Source of the DNA: Stenotrophomonas sp. Iso1
GTDB taxonomy: Bacteria; Pseudomonadota; Gammaproteobacteria; Xanthomonadales; Xanthomonadaceae
DNA length: 64,000 nucleotides
Direction of reading: 5' to 3'
Assembly (NCBI RefSeq): GCF_027497995.1
Contig: NZ_JAODBT010000002.1
Span: forward strand, 186,001 to 250,000
Both the position numbers and the translations under genes were made by a program. The notes below the pieces were generated by a model that saw only the letters and a program-made list of their open reading frames with translations, was not told where the DNA came from and did not search any database. Below are positions 51,263 to 58,661 of this stretch, in pieces (position 1 is the first letter of the stretch; every line of letters begins with the position of its first letter).

Positions 51263-52513
51263 TCACTTGCCCGTTGCGCGCAACGCCTGCTCCAGGGCCT
51301 TCGGGTCGCCGTCGTTGGGCTGCGCAGGGATCCCGATCAGGCGCGTCAACAACGGATACACATCCACGTTGTCGAACGCGGTCAGTTGCTTGCCCTGTGC
51401 GAACGCCGGGCCACGTGCGACGAACACCGCCTGCATTGACGGCAGTGCTGGATCGTACCCATGCGAACCACTGTTGCCGGGTGCACGCTTGGCGCGCATG
51501 GCGGGGGTTATCACATCCCAACCTTCATCCATCTGGCAGATGATCGCCGGCACGCGCGGGTTGTGGCCGTAATGCCAGCGCGTGGGAAGCTGCGCTTTGT
51601 TCCAGCACTCGTAATGCGCATGACGGCCGAGCAGGGCTTGTTCGGCCTCCGTCTGTTTGCCCGGTTGGGGGACGAAACCAATGGACTGGCCAATGGAAAC
51701 CACACGCGCGATTTCCGGGGCGATCATGTCGGCGGGGGTGATTACCTGATCCTCCTTGACCGTGGCCATGCCGTGATCAGAGACGACGACGATGTTGGTG
51801 CTATCCAGCGTGCCATCGGCGGCCATGCCGTCGATCAGCAGGCCGATGGCAGCGTCCACCTGGCGTAGCGCGGCGGCGTACTCGGGCGAATTCGGGCCGT
51901 ATTTGTGACCGGCCTTGTCGACGTGCTCCATGTACGCGGCGACGAAGCGCGGCTTGACCGAGTCCGGCGCGCCTTCAAGCCACGAGAGCACTTGTTGCAT
52001 GCGGTCGGCCAGCGGCACGCTGTCGTCATAGGGGTGGCGCTGCTGCGCCTGCAGGCCGTGGATTGGCGCTTCGCTACCGGGCCAAGACCAGGTGGCGCTT
52101 TTGTAGCCGGCTTTCTCGACGCTGACCCAGAGCGGCTCGCCGCCTTCCCACCACGCGGGGTTGCGCACGGCATCGCGGTTTTCGACGCGGAAATCGCCCA
52201 GCTCACCGGCATTCATGCTGTTGTGAACCATGCCGTGGTGGTCCGGACGCAGCCCGGTTACCAGCGTGTAGTGGTTGGGAAAGGTCAACGATGGATAGGA
52301 CGGGCGCATGCCCACGGAGCGCACACCTTCGCGCGCCAATCGCGACAGGGTGGGGCTGTTGCCGCTGTCGAGCATGTCCGCGCGCAGGCCGTCGATGGAC
52401 AACAGCAGCACGGTTGGCGGCGTGGGTGGCGGCGCGTGCGGCGTGGGCGAGGATGCGCACGCAGCGAGCAGGGCACAGGTTAGTGCCGCAACAGGAAAAC
52501 GAAAGGAAATCAT
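51263..52513 (-). CDS. Lipoprotein nucleotide pyrophosphatase/phosphodiesterase (NPP family)
   Basis: A 416-residue exported enzyme. The lipobox LLAAC (Cys19) follows a signal sequence. The alkaline-phosphatase-like core has metal ligand Asp41 in LLLSIDGLRADML, the nucleophile Thr77 in YPSLTFPNHYTLVTG, and later metal-binding stretches YMEHVDKAGHKYG, VVVSDHGMATV and SGSHGYDPALP. This matches bacterial NPPs such as the Xanthomonas enzyme, which cleave phosphodiester bonds in nucleotides. It acts at the periplasmic side of a membrane. It is monocistronic and downstream of ogt on the same strand, with 270 bases between. Confidence 0.93.
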   Translation of the reverse strand: MISFRFPVAALTCALLAACASSPTPHAPPPTPPTVLLLSIDGLRADMLDSGNSPTLSRLAREGVRSVGMRPSYPSLTFPNHYTLVTGLRPDHHGMVHNSMNAGELGDFRVENRDAVRNPAWWEGGEPLWVSVEKAGYKSATWSWPGSEAPIHGLQAQQRHPYDDSVPLADRMQQVLSWLEGAPDSVKPRFVAAYMEHVDKAGHKYGPNSPEYAAALRQVDAAIGLLIDGMAADGTLDSTNIVVVSDHGMATVKEDQVITPADMIAPEIARVVSIGQSIGFVPQPGKQTEAEQALLGRHAHYECWNKAQLPTRWHYGHNPRVPAIICQMDEGWDVITPAMRAKRAPGNSGSHGYDPALPSMQAVFVARGPAFAQGKQLTAFDNVDVYPLLTRLIGIPAQPNDGDPKALEQALRATGK

Positions 52514-52787
52514 CGCGCCATGATAAATCGGACGTGTGACGCTTTGGGGCCAATAGACAGGAATGTGGCGACAGGTGGCAGTGATTGGGGGAGAGATATG
52601 CGAGCAAACAAGGGCCGCTGAACCCCTCCTCAAACTTTCCGTTCGCCCAGGAAAGGCACAGGGGAGATCACCCGCTCACCGGATTTCGCAGGTGGCGTTT
52701 GGCTGCCGCTCTGTCGTCTGGCGAAGGGGAGGGGCCCCTCTTTTTGCGCGCCATTGGTTCGTCTTCACGCATACCCGCGCGAGCGGA

Positions 52788-53294
52788 TCAGGAAAACAAA
52801 TCCGCCACCGGCTCTTCGATGCCAATGCCTTCCAGCCGCAGCAGCGCGGCCTTGGTTGGTAGACCACCGCCGAAGCCGGTGAGTGCGCCGTTGTTGCCGA
52901 TTACCCGGTGGCAGGGCAGCACGATGGGGAGCGGATTGCGGCCATTGGCGGCGCCGACAGCGCGGGTGGCGGTGGGTTTGCCAATGCGTTCGGCCAGTTG
53001 CCGGTAGCTCCAGGTGGCACCAAACGGAATCTGCGCCAGCATCTGCCAGACATCCAATTGAAAATCAGTGCCGGCCGGCGCGAGGATCAGGTCGAACTTG
53101 CGGCGCTTGCCTTGCAGGTACTCCAGCAATTGTCGACGCGGTTCGGCCACAGCATCTGCGTCGCGCTGCCACTGCTCGCGCCCTTTGGTGTCGTGGCGGT
53201 TCTCGGCGAACAGAATATGACGCACGCCGTTTTCATCGATGGCAACGGTGAGCGGACCGATAGGGGTATCGAAACGGTCGTAGTAGAGGGTCAT
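52788..53294 (-). CDS. ogt: O6-methylguanine-DNA methyltransferase
   Basis: A 168-residue suicide repair protein. Acceptor Cys128 is in LPCHRVIG; QLDVWQMLAQIPFGATWSYR and AVGAANGRNPLPIVLPC are family hallmarks. It transfers methyl groups from O6-methylguanine and O4-methylthymine to itself. It lies one base after the AdaA-AlkA fusion gene on the same strand, so the two form an alkylation-repair operon. Confidence 0.96.
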   Translation of the reverse strand: MTLYYDRFDTPIGPLTVAIDENGVRHILFAENRHDTKGREQWQRDADAVAEPRRQLLEYLQGKRRKFDLILAPAGTDFQLDVWQMLAQIPFGATWSYRQLAERIGKPTATRAVGAANGRNPLPIVLPCHRVIGNNGALTGFGGGLPTKAALLRLEGIGIEEPVADLFS

Positions 53295-53295
53295 G

Positions 53296-54759
53296 TCAGG
53301 ACTCCTTGGTCGGTTCGGCAGACAAATGCCATAGGTGCAATACCGCGTAGGCACGCCACGGGCGCCAGGCCTGTGAGCGGGCTTCGGTGGCGCGTTCGCT
53401 CAGACGCTGGCCTTCGCCCAGCACCTGTTGCAGTACCAGGTCACCGGCGGGGAAGGCGTCGGGCATGCCCATCGCCCGCAGTGCCATGTAGTGCGCGGTC
53501 CAGGGGCCGATGCCGGGCAGGGCGGTGGCCTGTTGGACGAAATGCTCCAGCGTCTGCGCCCGGCTGAAATCCAGACGGCCTTCGGCGCAGGCACGCGCTA
53601 CTGCACGCAATGTGGCGGCGCGGGTACGGGGCAGACCGATCGATTCCAGCGGTGCCTCCACCAGCGTGGCCGGTCCCGGGAATTGCCGGTCCAGGCCTTC
53701 CGGCATACCGGGCAGATGTTCGCCGAAACGGTCCACCAGCCGCCGTGCCAAGGTGGTGGCCGCCGCCACGCTGACCTGTTGACCGAGCACGGCGCGTGCG
53801 GCCACTTCAAAGCCGTCCCAACCGCCGGGAATGCGCAGGCCAGGGCGCTGGGCGATGCCGCGCGCCAGCAGTGGTTCGTGTTCGAGGCTGGCGTGCACGG
53901 TAGTCAGGTCGGCATCGAGGTCGAACACCCGGCGCACGCGCGCGACGATGGCGGGAATGGCGCGCGGATCGGTGGTGCCCAGCTGCAGGCGCAGTTCCGG
54001 GCGCTTGGGATCGGCAGTGACGCGGATCAGGCTGGCGCTTCCATTGGCCACGATCACGCGCTGGTAGCTGTTTTCATTGATGCATTCGATGCCCGGCAGC
54101 GAGCGCCTGCGTAGAAACGCCAGCATCGCGCTGAAATCCAGTGGCGGTCGGTAGGCCAAACGCAGCACCGGCTCGCCACCGTTTACCGCGCCACGCTGCC
54201 GGCGCAGCGCACTGGGTGGCATGCCGCAGCCCTCCAGAAAGGCACTATTGAAGCGACGCAGGCTATTGAACCCGGCCGCCAGGGCGACCTGGGTGACCGG
54301 CAAGGCGGTTTCGGTCAACAACTGCTTGGCCAACAGCAGGCGCCGGGTGGAATGCAGTTGCGCCGGGGTGGCGCCAAGACGGGCGACGAACAGGCGCTGC
54401 AGCTGGCGTGCGCTCAGGCCCATTGCCGTTGCCAGTGCCGCGGCCGATTGGTCCTGCAGGATGCCTTCGTTGAGCAGGGTCAGGGCGCGGTGCAGGGTGT
54501 GATCCTGCAGCAGGCTCGCATCGTCGGGCGATAGTTCGGGCCGGCAGCGCAGGCAGGGGCGATAGCCTGCGGCCGTGGCCGCAGCGGCACTCGGGTAGTA
54601 GCTGACATTGCGCGGGCGCGGCGGCGGTGCCGGGCATACCGGCCGGCAATAGATGCCGGTAGAGCGCACGGCGGTGAAAAACAGCCCGTCAAAACGCGCA
54701 TCGCGGGCCAGTCGGGCCTGTTCGCATTGATCGTGGGTGGGCATGGACGGTGTGTGCAT
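53296..54759 (-). CDS. AdaA-AlkA fusion: methyl-sensing regulator plus 3-methyladenine DNA glycosylase
   Basis: A 487-residue, three-part protein. Residues 1-80 are the Ada zinc domain with the Cys4 set Cys38, Cys42, Cys69 and Cys72 (YCRPVCP, CLRCRP), the same positions as in E. coli Ada, where Cys38 accepts a methyl group from a phosphotriester. About 90-185 is an AraC helix-turn-helix (AAALATAMGLSARQLQRLF; LLLTETALPVTQVALAAGFN). About 200-480 is an AlkA-type helix-hairpin-helix glycosylase (ALPGIGPWTAHYMALRAM with Asp in FPAGDLVL). It should both sense methylation damage and excise 3-methylpurines. Confidence 0.95.
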   Translation of the reverse strand: MHTPSMPTHDQCEQARLARDARFDGLFFTAVRSTGIYCRPVCPAPPPRPRNVSYYPSAAAATAAGYRPCLRCRPELSPDDASLLQDHTLHRALTLLNEGILQDQSAAALATAMGLSARQLQRLFVARLGATPAQLHSTRRLLLAKQLLTETALPVTQVALAAGFNSLRRFNSAFLEGCGMPPSALRRQRGAVNGGEPVLRLAYRPPLDFSAMLAFLRRRSLPGIECINENSYQRVIVANGSASLIRVTADPKRPELRLQLGTTDPRAIPAIVARVRRVFDLDADLTTVHASLEHEPLLARGIAQRPGLRIPGGWDGFEVAARAVLGQQVSVAAATTLARRLVDRFGEHLPGMPEGLDRQFPGPATLVEAPLESIGLPRTRAATLRAVARACAEGRLDFSRAQTLEHFVQQATALPGIGPWTAHYMALRAMGMPDAFPAGDLVLQQVLGEGQRLSERATEARSQAWRPWRAYAVLHLWHLSAEPTKES

Positions 54760-54842
54760 GTGGGCAGTCTAGGCCCGTTGCCAACGCGACACTGGTCAAT
54801 TCCGGACATCAATGCTCATGACGATCTGTTGTTAAGCAGGGA

Positions 54843-54873
54843 TTGCAGCGATAGCGGCCTCGGGCACTAGACT
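54843..54873 (+). promoter_or_regulatory. Weak sigma70-type promoter before the ClpP-like lipoprotein gene
   Basis: TTGCAG (54843-54848) and TAGACT (54868-54873) are separated by 19 bases, about 50 bases before the ATG at 54924. The match is only fair. Confidence 0.3.
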
Positions 54874-54923
54874 GTGTGCTTTCCGGCGCCCGTTGCGCCG
54901 CTGTAGGGACGCTCTTGCTCGCC

Positions 54924-56057
54924 ATGTTGCCCAGATTCTGGTGGTCGTCGTTGTTGTGTGTCGGGCTGGTGGCCTGCAATGGTCAGGCGCCAACTGCCAA
55001 GCCGGCGGCTGATCCGTCCGTGGCATTGGCCGCCGATGGCGACCATATGGTCTCCATCAACGCGGCCGATGCGCCGCCGCCGGTCGCACCGGTGCTGCCG
55101 GCCAAGGGCCGTACATGGCCGGATGTTCCTCTGGAAAACGGCAAGGCCTGGGTCAGTTGCGATACCGATTACGCGGGCGAGGCCGGCGATGGCATCGCGC
55201 TGGAGGCATTGGATCGCGCATCGGTGGATGCGGCGCTGGCGCCATGCCAGGAGCGCGGGCTGGTACGCGTGCGTTATGCCGGCAAGATCAATCCGTCATT
55301 CACGGCGCTGGTATCGCGGTTGGCGGTAGTGGCCGATGCAATGAAGATCAGCCGACGCATTCTGGACCTGGATTCCAGTGGCGGGCAGGTGGAAGCGGCC
55401 ATCGTTGCCGGTGACAACATCGGTGCCTCGGGTTGGACCATCTGGGTGCGCGAAGGCTCCATCTGTCACAGCGCCTGCGTGTTCGTGCTGGCCGCCGGCG
55501 ACAACCGGCTGATCTCCGGCAAAGTGGGCATCCACCGCATGATGCGCATCAGTTCTACCGCCACCTCGCGTGCGGAGTTGAACAAAGAGCTGCACGAGGT
55601 CTACGACAACGTGAAGGACTACCTGCAGCGCAACGGCGTGGCGGTGGGTGTGGCCGATTTGATGATGACCGTACCCAACCGCAGCCTGCGCTTGCTGACC
55701 AATGATGAGCTCAAGCAGTTCGGATTGGATGGCACGAATGCCGTGCAGGATGATTTGGAGCGGATCAAGCAGATGCGCAAATGCGGTGATGATTTCGTAC
55801 GTCGCAAGGATGCGTTCCTGGTCGCCTTCGACCGCGAATGCAAGGTGGAAGGTGTCGACCTGGAAGTGGTCAACAGCTGTGGCCAGACCTTGAAAGAGCG
55901 CTTCGGTTTCCCGGACGAGGGGTGTCCGGACGAAAGCCCGTTGTCGGAGATCGATACGGCTTTGCTGGTGCCCGAGCCGGTGGCTACGCCGTCAGCGGAA
56001 GAGACCGGCTCGGCAGCAGCTGCCGCACAGCTGGCTGTACCCCCGCAGCGGAACTGA
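54924..56057 (+). CDS. Lipoprotein with ClpP/crotonase-like fold (COG3904-type)
   Basis: A 377-residue exported protein. The lipobox LVAC (Cys18) follows MLPRFWWSSLLCVG. The ClpP-like core has the oxyanion-forming DSSGG (150-154), the candidate nucleophile Ser183 in SICHSACVF and His204 in VGIHRMM, arranged as in ClpP and signal-peptide-peptidase SppA-like enzymes. Two Cys flank the Ser (Cys181, Cys185). It may be a periplasmic serine protease or scaffold; no substrate is known. A DUF4019 exported protein gene follows 79 bases later. Confidence 0.78.
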   Translation: MLPRFWWSSLLCVGLVACNGQAPTAKPAADPSVALAADGDHMVSINAADAPPPVAPVLPAKGRTWPDVPLENGKAWVSCDTDYAGEAGDGIALEALDRASVDAALAPCQERGLVRVRYAGKINPSFTALVSRLAVVADAMKISRRILDLDSSGGQVEAAIVAGDNIGASGWTIWVREGSICHSACVFVLAAGDNRLISGKVGIHRMMRISSTATSRAELNKELHEVYDNVKDYLQRNGVAVGVADLMMTVPNRSLRLLTNDELKQFGLDGTNAVQDDLERIKQMRKCGDDFVRRKDAFLVAFDRECKVEGVDLEVVNSCGQTLKERFGFPDEGCPDESPLSEIDTALLVPEPVATPSAEETGSAAAAAQLAVPPQRN

Positions 56058-56136
56058 ATCCCGGTCTTTGTGTGAAGGAAGGGATTTCGTGATTGGATGG
56101 CGTTTCCGTTCAACCGACCGCGTCGTGGAGAGAGCT

Positions 56137-56658
56137 ATGCGTTCCAGTTGTGTGCTGATGGTGTTGTCCCTTTGCTTGCCTGCCGGAGCGCTGATGGCGC
56201 AGGCATCGGCACCGGTTGCGCCAGCCCCGGCGGCGGCTTCCGCCCGTTCGGCTCCGGTTCTGAGTGCCGCGCAACAGGCGCAGTTGGTCCGGCAGGATGA
56301 AGAAATGCGGCTTGCTGCCCAGCGCGTGGCGCAATTGGTTGATGCCAGCCAGGCGGGGCAAGTCTGGGATGGCGCCTCAGCCGTGGCCCGCAAGGCGGTG
56401 ACGCGCGATCAGTTCGCCAATACCGTCAGTGCCGATCGCAACCGGCTGGGTGCGCTGGTATCGCGTGGCAAACCCTCGATTACCCGGGTGCAGTACCCGG
56501 CCGGCGCGGCGGTACCCGAAGGCATCTACGTCAACGTCAGCTTCCCAACGCGGTTTGCCAACAATGCGCAGCCGGTACGCGAGCTTGTGTCATTCCGCCT
56601 GGACGAAGACAAGGTCTGGCGGGCGTCCGGCTACAGCGTCCGCGCCGCAAACAACTGA
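56137..56658 (+). CDS. Exported DUF4019 protein
   Basis: A 173-residue protein with a signal peptide (about residues 1-23; MRSSCVLMVLSLCLPAGALM then AQA), an Ala/Pro-rich linker and a C-terminal DUF4019 domain (about 60-170; RVAQLVDASQAGQVWDGASA, TVSADRNRLGALVSRGKPSI, GIYVNVSFPTRFANNAQ, VWRASGYSV). The function of DUF4019 is unknown. It follows the ClpP-like lipoprotein gene and may act with it in the periplasm (inference). A terminator hairpin follows. Confidence 0.8.
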   Translation: MRSSCVLMVLSLCLPAGALMAQASAPVAPAPAAASARSAPVLSAAQQAQLVRQDEEMRLAAQRVAQLVDASQAGQVWDGASAVARKAVTRDQFANTVSADRNRLGALVSRGKPSITRVQYPAGAAVPEGIYVNVSFPTRFANNAQPVRELVSFRLDEDKVWRASGYSVRAANN

Positions 56659-56682
56659 CCGCAAGCAACACGGGTTCTGAAG

Positions 56683-56707
56683 CGGGCACCGGAAGGTGCC
56701 CGTTTCG
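56683..56707 (+). terminator. Rho-independent terminator of the DUF4019 gene
   Basis: CGGGCACC pairs with GGTGCCCG around GGAA, followed by TTTCGTTG, 25 bases after the stop. Confidence 0.7.
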
Positions 56708-56891
56708 TTGTTGTGGGTTGCCTGTCATCGCGCTGGCTGCACACATCGCACCTCAGCAGTGCCGCCCCCTGGGTAATCGCGGGAGTTCCCAGCGCAACCC
56801 CACGTCTACGTTGTGCTTATCCGGGCGACCGAAGCGCAGCAACCGGCGGTTGGCGGCTTTCACGGCTCATGGACTTCGTTCTGCGTCTCAC

Positions 56892-56933
56892 CTGATCCAG
56901 ATCAATGTTTCCTTACACCCGCCTGTTTAGGCT
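56892..56933 (+). promoter_or_regulatory. FNR/Anr-type box and -10 element controlling ubiM
   Basis: CTGAT-CCAG-ATCAA at 56892-56905 matches the FNR consensus TTGAT-N4-ATCAA at nine of ten positions. TAGGCT at 56928-56933 is a -10 hexamer that puts +1 at 56940 and centres the box exactly at -41.5, the class II activator position. The ubiM ATG follows at 56948. It predicts activation when oxygen is low. Confidence 0.65.
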
Positions 56934-56947
56934 TGCAGCCCAGTGCC

Positions 56948-58198
56948 ATGGCGGAGTCTGAAATGCGCAAGGTGGATGTACTGGTAGTGGGAGCCGGCCC
57001 GGCCGGATTGAGCCTGGTCCGCAGCCTGGCAGGCAGTGGCCTGTCGGTGGCCGTGGTCGAGCCGCAATCGGCCGCCGCATTGGCCGAACCGGCGTTCGAT
57101 GGCCGCGAGATCGCGCTCACCCACGCCTCGCATCAGCTCATGCAGACCATGGGGCTATGGCAACACATCGATCCAGCCGAAATTTCCCCCTTGCGTAGCG
57201 CCTGTGTGATGAACGGCACCTCGCCGTTTGCGCTGGGCTTTGCTGCCGAGCGCGAGAACGTGGATCAGCTCGGCTGGCTGGTACCCAACCACCTTATTCG
57301 CCGTGCCGCATGGGAGTCGGTGCAGGGCCAGGCTGATCTGGACGTGTTGGACGGCGCGTCGGTCACCGCCATCGAGACCGGCAGCGCGGACAACACCGTT
57401 ACCTTGTCCGACGGTCGCCGCCTGATGGCGCGACTGGTGGTGGCGGCCGACAGTCGTTTCTCCTTTACCCGGCGGATGATGGGTATCGGCGCGCAGATGC
57501 GTGATTTCGGCAAGTCGATGATGGTGTGCCGCCTGCAGTGCGAACGTCCGCATCGCAATGAGGCCTGGGAGTGGTTCGGCTATGGCCGCACCCTGGCCAT
57601 GCTGCCGTTGCCGGGGAATCAGGCGTCGGCGGTGATCACCCTGCCGCCGCAGCAGATCCAGGGGCTGGTGGCGATGGATGAGGCTCAGTTCGGCCGGACC
57701 ATCACGGGCTTCTTCGAGCGCCGCCTGGGCGAGATGCAGCCGGTTGGGACGCGCCATGTCTATCCGCTGGTGGGTGTGTATGCGCGGCGTTTCGTCGGCC
57801 ACCGCTATGCGTTGGTGGGTGATGCCGCCGTGGGCATGCATCCGGTCACCGCGCATGGTTTCAACTTTGGTCTGCAGAGCCAGCAGCGGTTGGCGCAGTT
57901 GATCAACGAGGCCGCAGGGCAGGGCGGCGATATTGGTGCAGCGGCACTACTGGCGCGCTACGAGCGCAGCCACCGGTTGGCGACGCGCCCGTTGTACGAG
58001 GCCACCAATGCCATCGCCACGCTCTACAACGACGACCGCCTGCCGGCCCGGCTGCTGCGCGGGGCCGCGCTGCGGGCCGCACACGGGGTTGTGCCGTTCA
58101 GGAAGTTGATTGCCGGCCATTTGACCCAGCGGCAGGGAGGGGGCAACCGGGAGCCCGGAGTGGTTGAGGGCTGGGTACGGAGCCGTTTGCAGGGTTAA
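56948..58198 (+). CDS. ubiM: UbiH/COQ6-family FAD monooxygenase, UbiM-like ubiquinone hydroxylase
   Basis: A 416-residue flavoprotein monooxygenase. The N-terminal FAD-binding GxGxxG is in VDVLVVGAGPAGLSLVRSLA (about 10-28), the DG/NAD(P)H-related motif in DSRFSFTRRMMG, and the second FAD motif in YALVGDAAVGMHPVTAHGFN. The FDGREIALTHASHQLMQTMG segment is typical of UbiM-type enzymes, which do one or more ring hydroxylations in ubiquinone synthesis. It is inferred from pattern, so UbiF or UbiH remain possible. An FNR-type box sits at -41.5. The ATG 56948 or 56963 is used. Confidence 0.78.
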   Translation: MAESEMRKVDVLVVGAGPAGLSLVRSLAGSGLSVAVVEPQSAAALAEPAFDGREIALTHASHQLMQTMGLWQHIDPAEISPLRSACVMNGTSPFALGFAAERENVDQLGWLVPNHLIRRAAWESVQGQADLDVLDGASVTAIETGSADNTVTLSDGRRLMARLVVAADSRFSFTRRMMGIGAQMRDFGKSMMVCRLQCERPHRNEAWEWFGYGRTLAMLPLPGNQASAVITLPPQQIQGLVAMDEAQFGRTITGFFERRLGEMQPVGTRHVYPLVGVYARRFVGHRYALVGDAAVGMHPVTAHGFNFGLQSQQRLAQLINEAAGQGGDIGAAALLARYERSHRLATRPLYEATNAIATLYNDDRLPARLLRGAALRAAHGVVPFRKLIAGHLTQRQGGGNREPGVVEGWVRSRLQG

Positions 58199-58261
58199 GG
58201 CGTGGACAGGCGCTGCGCGGACGATAGGGGGTAGTTCATACCCCCTCCCGCTTCCCGGCTG

Positions 58262-58474
58262 TCAAACCACGTGGATCTGCACTTCGCCCAATGCAACCAG
58301 TTGGCCGGCGCGGATTTTGCAGGCTTTGCGCAGTTCAACCTCACCATCGACGGTTACCTGGCCTTCGCCAATGATTATCTTGGCTTCGCCACCGCTCGAG
58401 ACCAGGTCGGTCAGCTTGAGCAGCTGCTTCAGTTCCACGTATTCACGATCAAGCTCGAAATCAATGCGCTGCAT
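58262..58474 (-). CDS. S4-domain RNA-binding protein (YbcJ-like)
   Basis: A 70-residue protein that is essentially one S4 fold: ELKQLLKLTDLVSSGGEAKI, then IIGEGQVTVDGEVELRKACK and the C-terminal IRAGQLVALGEVQIHV. E. coli YbcJ has the same size and fold and binds RNA; the biological target is unknown. It is convergent with ubiM and lies upstream of, and divergent from, the DEAD-box helicase gene. Confidence 0.9.
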   Translation of the reverse strand: MQRIDFELDREYVELKQLLKLTDLVSSGGEAKIIIGEGQVTVDGEVELRKACKIRAGQLVALGEVQIHVV

Positions 58475-58661
58475 GGGTCTTCACAGGGGGGAATGCGGGC
58501 GCTATTGTGCGCTAATGGTTCGCTCATCGGGGCGGCCCAGCAGCTGGGGCGTGGGCGCCAGCTGAACGAGTATTCGGCCCCCACGCGACAGCAAGGGGTT
58601 TCAGGGCGCACAATATGCGTCTTTTCGCCCGCCCGTTCGCGGCGGTGCCCCCGGAGTTCCC

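Noticed and set aside
52725..52745. Palindrome GAGGGGCCCCTC followed by T-run as a terminator
   Set aside because: The T-run is on the plus strand, where no gene ends; the flanking genes run on the minus strand.
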